Positions 46,761-55,040 of a stretch of 64,000 nucleotides of DNA are shown one piece after another. Numbering within the stretch: the first letter of the stretch is position 1; each line of letters begins with the position of its first letter. The DNA is from CADDZP01 sp035948135 (GTDB lineage Bacteria > Actinomycetota > Acidimicrobiia > Acidimicrobiales > AC-14). The stretch lies in assembly GCA_035948135.1 (NCBI GenBank), contig DASZJL010000194.1, positions 1 through 64,000 on the forward strand. Direction: 5' to 3'. The translations under genes were made by a program, and so were the position numbers. The notes beneath the pieces are model-generated. The model was not told the DNA's origin. It was given only the letters and a program-made list of their open reading frames with translations, and did no database searches.

Positions 46761-48008
46761 ATGACGCAAGGGTCGATGGCGGACTTGGGGAGGCGAGCGA
46801 AGGCCGCTTCGCGCACCCTGGCCACCGCCTCAACCGGCGCCAAGGACGCTGCCCTCAACGCCGCGGCCGACCTGCTCGTCGACCGGGCGCCGGAGATCGT
46901 CGAGGCCAACGCCGACGACGTCCGGCGAGCCGAGGCCGACGGCGTGTCGTCCACCATCGTCGATCGCCTCCGCCTCACCAACGGCCGCATCGAAGGCATG
47001 GCCGACGGGCTGCGCAAAGTGGCGGCGCTGTCCGATCCCGTCGGCGAGATCGTCGAGGGCTGGACGCGCCCCAACGGACTCGTCATTGAGAAGGTTCGGG
47101 TGCCGCTCGGCGTGGTGGCCATCGTCTACGAGAACCGGCCCAACGTCACCAGCGACGCCTTCGGCCTGTGCCTCAAATCCGGCAACGCCGCCTTTCTCCG
47201 CGGCTCGTCGGGCGCCCTGCGGTCGAACGTCGCCATCGCCTCCGTTCTGCGCGAGGGCCTCACCAAGGCCGGCCTTCCCGCCGACGCCTTGATCCTCGTC
47301 GAAGACACCAGCTACGAAGCGGCGACCGAGTTCATGCAGCTGCGCGACTCGATCGACTGCCTCATCCCCCGCGGTGGGCCGTCGCTGATCAAGGCCGTCC
47401 TCGAGAACGCCACCGTGCCCTATGTGATCGACGGTGACGGCAACTGCCACGTGTACGTCGACCAGCACGCCGACCTCGACCAGGCGCTCGACATCGTCGT
47501 CAACGCCAAGACCCAGCGGCCGTCGGTGTGCAACGCCGCCGAATCCCTCGTCGTCCACGAGGCCGTGGCCCAGGAGTTCCTGCCCAGAGCCGTACGCGCG
47601 CTCGACGGCGTCGAGCTGGTGGGCGACGAGGCCAGTCGGGCCATCGTCGACACGATCGGCCCAGCCACCGACGACGACTTCGGCACGGAGTTTCTCGCCC
47701 TCAAGATGTCGGTCGCCGTGGTGCCGTCGATCGACGCCGCGATCGAGCACATCAACACGTACGGCACCGGCCACACCGAGGCCATCTGCACGACCGACGT
47801 CGACGCGTCCCGGCGGTTCGAGCGCGAGGTCGACGCCGCGGTCGTCAACGTGAACGCCTCGACCCGCTTCACCGACGGCGAGGCGTTCGGCTTCGGGGCC
47901 GAGATCGGCATCAGCACGCAGAAGCTGCACGCCCGCGGGCCCATGGGCCTGCGCGAACTGACGACGACGAAGTACGTCGTCCGGGGGGAAGGACAGATCC
48001 GCACGTGA
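46761..48008 (+). CDS. proA: Glutamate-5-semialdehyde dehydrogenase (gamma-glutamyl phosphate reductase)
   Basis: The second step of proline synthesis. VEKVRVPLGVVAIVYENRPN is the family signature, SGNAAFLRGSSGALRSN the NADP region, and the catalytic Cys is in TQRPSVCNAAESLVVHE. NASTRFTDGEAFGFGAEIGI and STQKLHARGPMGLREL complete the C-terminal part. TAGCCT lies nine bases before the ATG and no Shine-Dalgarno sequence is seen. The stop overlaps the MoxR start (GTGA). Confidence 0.96.
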   Translation: MTQGSMADLGRRAKAASRTLATASTGAKDAALNAAADLLVDRAPEIVEANADDVRRAEADGVSSTIVDRLRLTNGRIEGMADGLRKVAALSDPVGEIVEGWTRPNGLVIEKVRVPLGVVAIVYENRPNVTSDAFGLCLKSGNAAFLRGSSGALRSNVAIASVLREGLTKAGLPADALILVEDTSYEAATEFMQLRDSIDCLIPRGGPSLIKAVLENATVPYVIDGDGNCHVYVDQHADLDQALDIVVNAKTQRPSVCNAAESLVVHEAVAQEFLPRAVRALDGVELVGDEASRAIVDTIGPATDDDFGTEFLALKMSVAVVPSIDAAIEHINTYGTGHTEAICTTDVDASRRFEREVDAAVVNVNASTRFTDGEAFGFGAEIGISTQKLHARGPMGLRELTTTKYVVRGEGQIRT

Positions 48009-48898
48009 CCCTCACGAACACCGAGCCTCGCTTCGAATCAGTGCCCGCGGTGCGCGAGGGCCTCGCATCGGTCCGATACCTGGCCGACGAAGGCATCGCC
48101 GGCGTCGTCTACCTGGCCGATCGGCTGCAGAAGCCGGTGCTGGTCGAGGGCCCGGCCGGCACTGGCAAGACCGAGTTGGCCAAGGCGGTGGCCCAGCTGA
48201 CCAACAGCCGCCTGATCCGCCTCCAGTGCTACGAGGGCCTCGACGAGTCGAAGGCGCTCTACGAGTGGAACTACAAGAAGCAGCTGCTGCGTATCCAGGT
48301 CGAGCGCAACGAGGAGGACCAGGCCACCTGGAGCGAGATCGAAGAGGACATCTTCGCCGAGGAGTTCCTGCTCACCCGACCGCTCCTCGAAGCGATTCGC
48401 GCCACCGATCCCGTCGTGTTGCTCATCGACGAGGTCGACCGCGTCGAAGTGGAGACCGAGGCCCTGCTTCTGGAGATCCTGTCGGACTACCAGGTCTCCA
48501 TTCCTGAGCTGGGCACGGTCACGGCCACCCAGGTGCCGCTCGTGTTCCTGACGTCCAACAACACCCGTGAGCTGTCCGAGGCTCTCAAGCGCCGCTGCCT
48601 CTACTTGCACCTCGACTATCCCGACCTGGCGCGCGAGAAGGAGATCGTGCTCGCCCGGGTGCCGGGCATCACCGAGAACCTGGCCGACCAGATTGCGCGC
48701 GTCGTGCGCAGCATCCGCCAGCTCGAGCTGAAGAAGGCGCCGTCGGTGTCCGAGACACTCGACTGGGCCCGCACCCTGCTCCTCCTCGGCGCGACCGAGA
48801 TCGACGAGGCGCAAGCCACCGAGACGCTGCACATCCTCCTGAAGTACCAGTCCGACATCGAGAAGGCCGCAAAGGAGTTGTCGGCCGCGGCGTCGTGA
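48005..48898 (+). CDS. MoxR-family AAA+ ATPase (297 aa)
   Basis: A chaperone-like ATPase that works with von Willebrand factor A proteins in metalloenzyme maturation or stress. Walker A is EGPAGTGKTELAKAVA near residue 52, Walker B PVVLLIDEVDRVE near 138, sensor 1 VFLTSNNTRELSEALKRRCL with the arginine finger. The GTG at 48005 overlaps the proA stop. The next gene is its VWA partner, four bases downstream. In CO-dehydrogenase clusters the same pair is CoxD and CoxE. Confidence 0.9.
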   Translation: MTLTNTEPRFESVPAVREGLASVRYLADEGIAGVVYLADRLQKPVLVEGPAGTGKTELAKAVAQLTNSRLIRLQCYEGLDESKALYEWNYKKQLLRIQVERNEEDQATWSEIEEDIFAEEFLLTRPLLEAIRATDPVVLLIDEVDRVEVETEALLLEILSDYQVSIPELGTVTATQVPLVFLTSNNTRELSEALKRRCLYLHLDYPDLAREKEIVLARVPGITENLADQIARVVRSIRQLELKKAPSVSETLDWARTLLLLGATEIDEAQATETLHILLKYQSDIEKAAKELSAAAS

Positions 48899-48902
48899 TC
48901 TG

Positions 48903-50351
48903 ATGTCGACTGCACCAGCGCGCAGCTCGATGCTCGACGTCTTGGAGGGCTTCATCCAAGAGTTGCGGACCGCGGGGCTACCGGTGAGCCTCACTGAGAA
49001 CCTCGACGCCATGGAGGCCGTGCAGCACATCCCCATGGAGGACCGCGAGGCCTTCAAGTACGCCCTTGCCGCCACGCTGGTCAAGAACCACTCCCATTGG
49101 AAGGCGTTCGAGACCGTGTTCGAGGTCTACTTCTCGCTGCGGCGCGAGGGGCCGGGCGAAGCGGGCGAAGACGGCGACGGGGCCGACGCCGGCAACCTGC
49201 AGCCCGACGAGAGCGGCGCGGCCGGCGGCGGCGCGATGGACTCGCTGAGCCCCGAAGAGCTGGCGGAGATGCTTTACCGGGCGCTGCTCAACGCCGACGA
49301 GGCCACGATGCAGGCCTTGGCGCGCCAGGCTGTCACCCGCTTCGCGGGCATGGAGCCTGGGCGCCCCGTCGGCGGCACGTACTACTTGTACCGAACGCTG
49401 CGGAACCTCGACCTCGACGGCACACTCGAGCGCCTCATGGAGGCGAGCCGCGAGCAGGCGGGCGGCGAGCTCACGAGCCTCGAGGAGCGACTCGAGCGCG
49501 ACGAGTACCAGGAGCGCATCGCCAAGCTGCGTCAGGAGATCGAGGCCGAGATCCGCAGGCGGCTGGTGGCTGACCGCGGCCCGGAGGCCATGGCCCGCAC
49601 CTTGCGCAAGCCGTTGCCCGAGGACGTCGACTTCATGCACGCCAGCCGCGACGAGATGGCGACGCTGCGGCGCACCATTCAGCCGTTGGCGAGGAAGCTG
49701 GCGGTGCGTCTGGCTCGCAAGCGTCGCCATGGGCGCAAGGGACCGCTCGACTTCCGCAACACCATGCGCCACTCGCTGTCCTACGGCGGGGTCCCGGCCG
49801 AGCCCAAGTTCCGGTACCCGAGGCCTGCGAAACCCGAGATCATCGTCGTGGCCGACATCTCCGGTTCGGTGGCCGCCTTCGCCCGCTTCACGCTGATGTT
49901 CGTCTACGCCATCGCCAGCCAGTTCTCACGCGTGCGCGCCTTCGTCTTCATCGACGGCATCGACGAGGTCACCAAGTTCTTCGAGGGCACCGAGGACGTG
50001 AACCAGGCCGTGCACCGGGTCAACACCGAAGCGGACGTGATCTGGGTTGACGGCCACTCCGACTACGGCCACGCCTTCCAGGTGTTCTGGGACAAGTGGG
50101 GTGCGGAGGTGTCGCCCAAGAGCTCGGTGATCCTGCTCGGCGACGCCCGGAACAACTACCACTCGTCGCAGGCGTGGATCGTCAAGGAGCTGCGCCAGCG
50201 GGCCCGCCACGTGTACTGGCTGAACCCCGAGCCGAGGAGCTACTGGGACACCGGCGACTCCATCGTCTCGGAGTACGGCGTCCACTGCGACGGCGTCTAT
50301 GAGTGCCGCAACCTCCGGCAGCTCGAGCGCTTCGTCGAACAGCTGGGCTAA
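48903..50351 (+). CDS. VWA-domain protein of the CoxE type, MoxR partner (482 aa)
   Basis: The N-terminal half is helical (DVLEGFIQELRTAGLPVSLT; MPMEDREAFKYALAATLVKN-like segment), with a low-complexity acidic stretch near residues 85-115. The C-terminal VWA domain has the metal site DISGSVAAFARFT (DxSxS) near residue 318 and SVILLGDARNNYHSSQAWIV. It pairs with the upstream MoxR ATPase. A molybdenum hydroxylase fragment lies 48 kb away at the window start, so a CO-dehydrogenase link is possible but unproven. Confidence 0.88.
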   Translation: MSTAPARSSMLDVLEGFIQELRTAGLPVSLTENLDAMEAVQHIPMEDREAFKYALAATLVKNHSHWKAFETVFEVYFSLRREGPGEAGEDGDGADAGNLQPDESGAAGGGAMDSLSPEELAEMLYRALLNADEATMQALARQAVTRFAGMEPGRPVGGTYYLYRTLRNLDLDGTLERLMEASREQAGGELTSLEERLERDEYQERIAKLRQEIEAEIRRRLVADRGPEAMARTLRKPLPEDVDFMHASRDEMATLRRTIQPLARKLAVRLARKRRHGRKGPLDFRNTMRHSLSYGGVPAEPKFRYPRPAKPEIIVVADISGSVAAFARFTLMFVYAIASQFSRVRAFVFIDGIDEVTKFFEGTEDVNQAVHRVNTEADVIWVDGHSDYGHAFQVFWDKWGAEVSPKSSVILLGDARNNYHSSQAWIVKELRQRARHVYWLNPEPRSYWDTGDSIVSEYGVHCDGVYECRNLRQLERFVEQLG

Positions 50352-50358
50352 TGCACTA

Positions 50359-51759
50359 GTGCCCGCCCGACTGGCGGCGCTTGTCGCTACGGGGACGACG
50401 GCCGCCGTCCTCCTCCGGGGCAAGTCGGGCTCCCTCGGGCCCAACATGGTCCTGCTGACGGCGGGCTATGTGGCGCTGGCCGTCATCGTGGTGGTGGAGG
50501 TGCGCCGCCACCGGGCCGGCCTGCCGCCGGGCATGGGCAAGGCGATCGTCGCGATCTGCGCCGCGGGACTGCTGGTGCTCGCCGTCGCCGCGCCGCCGAC
50601 GGAGTCGGGCGACGTGTGGGCTTACGCCTGGTATGGACGCGTCGTCGCCCACTACCACTCCAACCCCTACACGACCCCCCCGTCGCACCATCCCGACGAC
50701 AAGTGGGCACGCCACGTCGACCGGCCCTATCAGCACAGCGACTCCGTCTACGGCCCGGCGTTCACCGCGGTGTCGGGCGCCGGCATGCTCTTCTTCGGGT
50801 TTTCGTTCCTGAGCGCACGCTTGTTCTTCCAGCTCCTGGCCGCCGCGTGCGTGGCAGCCGTCATGGTGTTGGTCTGGCGGCGGACACGGAGCCCGGCCGC
50901 CGTCGCCATCATCGGCCTCAATCCGCTCGTGATCGTGAGTGTCGTCAACGGCGGTCACAACGACGCCTGGGTCGGGCTCGCGGTGCTGGCCGGCGTCCTT
51001 CTGGTGACGCGCGACCGTCTGCGCTGGGCCGGTCTGGCGTTCGCCGTGGCCGTGATGGTGAAGGTCGCCGCGGTCCTGCCGCTGCTCGCGGTCGGCGTCT
51101 GGCTGTGGCGGAAGCGAGGCTGGCGTGCGGCCGCCGAGATGGGGGCCGCTGCTGCGGTCGCCGGGCTCGTGGGCTACGGCATCGCCGGCGGCACGAGCGC
51201 GCTCGGTCCGCTGCGGGCGGCCCAGCTGCACTTCAGCGGGCCGTCGGTGTGGAAGGGACCCGAGCGGTGGCTGGGCGGTCATGGCCTCACCCGCTGGATC
51301 GCGACTACGGCGACGGCGACGGTCGTCGCCCTCGTGCTGTTCCTCTCGCGGCGTCGCCTCGACCACGCCGATCCCGCGGTGGTGGCTGGGAGCGCCGTGC
51401 TCGTCTACTGCCTGCTGGGGCCGTACGTGCTGCCGTGGTACGTGTTCTGGGGACTCGGCGCCTTTGCCCTCGCGTGGCGATCACGGCTCGCGTGGCTCGC
51501 ACTCTTTCACGGCGCCGTGCTGCACCTGGCGTATGTCCCCGACCCCGAGATACACGGCCAGCCCCTCGATCCGCTGTTCGCACGCTCGCCCGTACAGCGG
51601 TTCCAGCTCGACCTGTTCCAGATGTGGGTGCCCTTGCTCGAGCTGGTGATCATCGTGGCCGTGATCGTCTACTCACTGCGGCCCAGCGGCGAGCCTGAGG
51701 AGACAGGGAGCCCCGCGCCGAACCTTCTGAGGGACGAAGGCTCGCGTGACTATCGCTGA
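50359..51759 (+). CDS. GT-C type membrane glycosyltransferase, MptB-like (466 aa)
   Basis: A polyprenyl-phosphate-sugar-dependent transferase with about 12 helices. The first external loop carries SGDVWAYAWYGRVVAHYHSN, whose Asp is the likely catalytic base, and NPYTTPPSHHPDD; the loop pattern QHSDSVYGPAFTAVSG recalls actinobacterial alpha-1,6-mannosyltransferases of lipoglycan synthesis. The GTG at 50359 is the first start after the VWA stop; the frame open from 50299 overlaps that gene. The donor and acceptor are not established. Confidence 0.75.
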   Translation: MPARLAALVATGTTAAVLLRGKSGSLGPNMVLLTAGYVALAVIVVVEVRRHRAGLPPGMGKAIVAICAAGLLVLAVAAPPTESGDVWAYAWYGRVVAHYHSNPYTTPPSHHPDDKWARHVDRPYQHSDSVYGPAFTAVSGAGMLFFGFSFLSARLFFQLLAAACVAAVMVLVWRRTRSPAAVAIIGLNPLVIVSVVNGGHNDAWVGLAVLAGVLLVTRDRLRWAGLAFAVAVMVKVAAVLPLLAVGVWLWRKRGWRAAAEMGAAAAVAGLVGYGIAGGTSALGPLRAAQLHFSGPSVWKGPERWLGGHGLTRWIATTATATVVALVLFLSRRRLDHADPAVVAGSAVLVYCLLGPYVLPWYVFWGLGAFALAWRSRLAWLALFHGAVLHLAYVPDPEIHGQPLDPLFARSPVQRFQLDLFQMWVPLLELVIIVAVIVYSLRPSGEPEETGSPAPNLLRDEGSRDYR

Positions 51760-51789
51760 CTTATGTGCGCTCAACGCACATAAGTCAGC
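51755..51789. terminator. Perfect palindrome between the convergent glycosyltransferase and cysH genes
   Basis: GCTGACTTATGTGCG (51755-51769) and CGCACATAAGTCAGC (51775-51789) flank CTCAA, a 15-bp perfect stem that includes the glycosyltransferase stop codon. It is positioned to terminate both genes. There is no T-run. Confidence 0.7.
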
Positions 51790-51804
51790 AAAAGCAAGTG
51801 CTGG

Positions 51805-52482
51805 CTAGAGGTGCAGGCCGCACTCCGTCTTGTCCTTGCCCGCCCAGCGGCCCGAGCGCGGGTCGGCACCCGGCTCGACGGGGTGCGTGCACGGCTGGCA
51901 GCCGATCGACAGGTAACCCTGGTGCACGAGCGGGTTGACGGGGACGTCGTGGTCGGCGATGTAGCCCTGGACGTCGAGGTCGGTCCAGTTGGCGATGGGG
52001 TTGACCTTCACCAGACCACGGAGGTCGAGGGAGAGGATGCGCGCCTCGGCGCGGCTGGGAGACTCGGCCCGGCGCAGGCCGCTCATCCAGGCTTCCTTGC
52101 CCATGAGGGCCCGGTCGAGCTGGCCGACCTTGATGGCCGAGCAGCAGTTCTCGGGATCGACCTTCCAGAGTTCTTCGTCGTGGTGCGGAACCGTCATCAT
52201 GCGCAAGTTGAGGCCGTACCGCCGGCGGACGAGCTCGACGGTCTCGAGCGTCTCCGGGAAGTGGTAGCCGGTGTCGATGAACACCACCTCGATCGACGGC
52301 TCGACGTTGACGGCGAGGTCGATCAACACCGCGTCGGTCATCGACGCGGTGAGGGCGAGGTGGGGATGGAACGTGTCGACCGCCCAGCGGATGATCTCGC
52401 TGGCGGGTGCAGTCTCGAAGCGGTCGTTGAGTTCGGCCATCTCCGACGGGCTGAGATCGGTGCGCGGGGGTGCCATTGCCAT
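51805..52482 (-). CDS. cysH: Adenylyl-sulfate (APS) reductase, iron-sulfur type (225 aa)
   Basis: Reduces activated sulfate to sulfite with thioredoxin. The paired cysteines CCSAIKV and the later CQPC ligate the [4Fe-4S] cluster that marks APS rather than PAPS reductases; TDAVLIDLAV and VVFIDTGYHFPET are the nucleotide-binding parts. The catalytic Cys is in the C-terminal ECGLHL. I start at the ATG at 52482; a second ATG two codons on is possible. AGGAG lies ten bases upstream. The sulfite reductase gene ends five bases before it, so both are one operon. Confidence 0.92.
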   Translation of the reverse strand: MAMAPPRTDLSPSEMAELNDRFETAPASEIIRWAVDTFHPHLALTASMTDAVLIDLAVNVEPSIEVVFIDTGYHFPETLETVELVRRRYGLNLRMMTVPHHDEELWKVDPENCCSAIKVGQLDRALMGKEAWMSGLRRAESPSRAEARILSLDLRGLVKVNPIANWTDLDVQGYIADHDVPVNPLVHQGYLSIGCQPCTHPVEPGADPRSGRWAGKDKTECGLHL

Positions 52483-52487
52483 GTCGA

Positions 52488-54260
52488 TCAAGCTCCTGCG
52501 CACTCGCCGGCGCCGACCTCGGCGCTGTAGGGACCGGTCTCGTCGTAGTCGACGTAGAACTCCGGACGTTCGTCCGGCGGGGGGAAGTGGTCGAGTTCCT
52601 TGAGGTCGGCGGCGACCGCCGGCGGACCCCCGATGCGGTCGAGCCACTGCCCGAACTCCTCGCCCGCGGCACGCTCGCCCGCGAAACGGCGCACGAGCCG
52701 AACCGTGGCTTCGGGGGCGTTCTTGGCCGGGAGCCGCATCGTCTTGGCCGCGAACTCGACCTCCATCTGGCCGATGCGTCCGCCCAGCTGCAGCTGGTAG
52801 CCCGGGGCGGGCTGTCCGTTCGCCCGGCGCTCGACGCCGAGGAACCCGATGTCGGCCACGTGATGCTGGCCGCAGGAGTTCGTGCAACCGGAGATGTTCA
52901 CCCGGATGCCGCCGACCTCGGCCAGGCCGGCGTCCTCGAGGGCGGTGCCGATGGCGCCGGCGAGGCCGCGGGACTGGGTGACGGCGAGGTTGCAGGTGTC
53001 GGCGCCCGGGCAGCTCACGACGTCGCGGGCCAACTCGGCGCCGGGCTGGGCCATGCCGATGGCGTCGAGGCGGGCGTAGAGGGTGGGCAACTGCTCCTCG
53101 GTGAGGCCGCGGAACACGACGTTCTGCCGGTTGGTGACGCGCACCTCGGCCCGCAGCTCACGCTGGATCGACGCCAGGGCCCGGAACTGGTCGCTGGTCA
53201 CGTCGCCCAAGCGGGCATACGCGTAGGCGGACACCGTGCCCTTGGCGACGCCCCGGACGACGTTGGCGTCCTCCCAGCGGCCGTAGGGATCGCGGTGGAT
53301 GAAGTTGACCTGCGTGCCCCAGCCCATCGCCGTGGGCTCCACGGTGGTTGCCACACCAGCCGGCTCGTCGCCGTGCTCCCGCACGTACTCGGGGATGCCG
53401 CCGGCCCAGGTGACCGACGCCCGCAGGAACTTGCGCTCCTTGAGGATGCGCTCGCGCAGCTCGTCGACGCCCATGGTGTCGAGCAGCCACTTCATACGGG
53501 CGCGCAGCTTGTTGTCGCGGTTGCCGTAGTGGTCGAACGTGCGCAGGACCGCCTCGATCGTGGGCAGCAGGTCCTCGCGTGGCGTGAACTCTTCGAGGGC
53601 CTGGGCGGCGTGCGGGTTGGCGCCGAGACCACCGGCGAAGAACACGCGGAAGCCGGGCTCGAGGGTGCCGTCGGAGCGGGGCCGCATCACGGCGATGATC
53701 CCCACGTCGTTGAACATGGCCTGGCCGCAGTCGGTCGTGCAGCCGGAGAAGTTGATCTTGAACTTGCGAGGGAGGCGCTGGGAGTACGGGTTGCGCAGCA
53801 GGTGACGGTAGGTGGCCTCGGCCCACGGGCTGATGTCGAGGACCTCGAACGGGCAGGCGCCGGCCAGGTGGCAGCCCTGGATGTTGCGCACCGTGTCGCC
53901 GCACGCCTCGCGCGTCGTCATACCGACCGAGGCCAGATCCTCGAGCACCTCGGGTACGCGCTCGAGCTCGACGAAGTGGAACTGGATGTTCTGGCGCGTG
54001 GTGATGTGGCCCCAGCCGCGCGAGTAGGTGTCGCCGATGTGGGCGAGCATGTCCAACTGGTCTGGCTCGATGGAGCCGTACGGCACCTTGATGCGCACCA
54101 TCTGGTTGTGGCCGCCCTGGCGCTGGCCGTAGATGCCGTTGTTGAGGCGGAAGACGCGGAACACGTCCTCGTCCAGCTCGCCCTTCAGGTACAGGTCGAG
54201 CTGTGTTCTGAACTTGTCGATGTCAGCTCGGGCGGCGGGGTCGATCTCCCGGATCAGCAT
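52488..54260 (-). CDS. sir: Ferredoxin-type sulfite reductase (nitrite/sulfite reductase family, 590 aa)
   Basis: Reduces sulfite to sulfide with siroheme and a [4Fe-4S] cluster. The cluster ligands are in CPGADTC and SGCTNSCGQHH (C-x5-C and C-x3-C). The first half repeat has RGWGHITTRQNIQFHFVELE and FSGCTTDCGQAMFNDVG; the second has RVTNRQNVVFRGL. It begins at an ATG with GGAGG about six bases upstream. The product feeds cysteine synthesis; an adenylyl-sulfate reductase is downstream. No sulfate adenylyltransferase lies in the window. Confidence 0.93.
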   Translation of the reverse strand: MLIREIDPAARADIDKFRTQLDLYLKGELDEDVFRVFRLNNGIYGQRQGGHNQMVRIKVPYGSIEPDQLDMLAHIGDTYSRGWGHITTRQNIQFHFVELERVPEVLEDLASVGMTTREACGDTVRNIQGCHLAGACPFEVLDISPWAEATYRHLLRNPYSQRLPRKFKINFSGCTTDCGQAMFNDVGIIAVMRPRSDGTLEPGFRVFFAGGLGANPHAAQALEEFTPREDLLPTIEAVLRTFDHYGNRDNKLRARMKWLLDTMGVDELRERILKERKFLRASVTWAGGIPEYVREHGDEPAGVATTVEPTAMGWGTQVNFIHRDPYGRWEDANVVRGVAKGTVSAYAYARLGDVTSDQFRALASIQRELRAEVRVTNRQNVVFRGLTEEQLPTLYARLDAIGMAQPGAELARDVVSCPGADTCNLAVTQSRGLAGAIGTALEDAGLAEVGGIRVNISGCTNSCGQHHVADIGFLGVERRANGQPAPGYQLQLGGRIGQMEVEFAAKTMRLPAKNAPEATVRLVRRFAGERAAGEEFGQWLDRIGGPPAVAADLKELDHFPPPDERPEFYVDYDETGPYSAEVGAGECAGA

Positions 54261-54490
54261 GCGACCTCCTCGGGGGGCACGGGACGGAATCGGAGCCGCG
54301 GGCGCGCGGCGTCCGTCTACGGCAGGAGGCGACAGGTCTCGTCGAAGGCGAGGTGCGGCGTGGTGCCCATGGCGATCGACGGCGCGCCACGCAGGCGCAG
54401 CGGCGATCGGCGGCTACTCGACGAGGACCTCACAGCTGTTCAGTCAACCATTCCCGATAAATCTGATCAAGTTTCGGCCCACGCCCGCCG

Positions 54491-54537
54491 TGTCAAGTTG
54501 CTCTTGACACCAACCCGATGTCAAGGCATCCTTGACA
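54491..54537. promoter_or_regulatory. Tandem operator TGTCAAG-N5-CTTGACA, overlapping the promoter of the HTH gene
   Basis: Two perfect 7-5-7 dyads at 54491-54509 and 54519-54537, centres 28 bp apart. The first supplies a consensus -35 TTGACA (54504-54509), and the second covers the -10 position and ends one base before the ATG at 54539. This is the layout of a strongly autoregulated, leaderless gene. Confidence 0.75.
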
Positions 54538-54538
54538 C

Positions 54539-55033
54539 ATGGCAGATCAGAACTACAGCGACGAAGCACAAGCTGAACAACACGACACCGAGCAGTCCTC
54601 TTCCGAACGCCACCGGGAGGTCCCACCCCTGTTGACGCAGGCGTGGGAGACCGCCACGGGCGACGGCGACCCCCTCGAGGCACTCGGCGCCACCCGGGCG
54701 CTGAAGGCCCAGCTCCCGATCTGGGAGGCCCAGCTGGTGAAGGAAGCCGTCGCCGACGGCGCCACGTGGGAGACGATCGGCGACTCTGTCGGCGTCAGCC
54801 GTCAGGCCGCCTGGGACCGCTTCCACCACGAGGTCCACGACCTCCGCCGCCAGATGCGCAAGGACATGCACGACGTCCGCAAGAAGTACCGCGACGAGGC
54901 CATGCGGATCCGCGACAGCTACGCCGACAAGCTCGGCCCCCCCAAGCGGGGCCGCGGTCGCGGCCGAAGTGGCCGTCCCGACCACGGACACGATCACAGC
55001 CTCGACCACGACAGCGGCGAGACCGAGAGCTGA
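54539..55033 (+). CDS. Helix-turn-helix protein with His/Asp-rich C terminus (164 aa)
   Basis: The centre, KEAVADGATWETIGDSVGVS followed by RQAAWDRFHHEV, reads as a helix-turn-helix; a charged coiled-coil-like helix follows (DLRRQMRKDMHDVRKKYRDE). The C terminus has a basic RGRGRGR patch and a His/Asp tail (HGHDHSLDHD) that could bind metal. No family recognised. The tandem TGTCAAG-N5-CTTGACA dyads directly before the start suggest it is autoregulated, perhaps by itself. It is divergent from the sulfite reductase gene, which could be a target. Confidence 0.7.
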   Translation: MADQNYSDEAQAEQHDTEQSSSERHREVPPLLTQAWETATGDGDPLEALGATRALKAQLPIWEAQLVKEAVADGATWETIGDSVGVSRQAAWDRFHHEVHDLRRQMRKDMHDVRKKYRDEAMRIRDSYADKLGPPKRGRGRGRSGRPDHGHDHSLDHDSGETES

Positions 55034-55040
55034 CGGAAGG

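Noticed and set aside
54317..54370. A 17-codon frame upstream of sir (MGTTPHLAFDETCRLLP) as a cysteine-sensing leader peptide.
   Set aside because: It holds a single Cys, has no clear ribosome site, and no attenuator hairpin follows.
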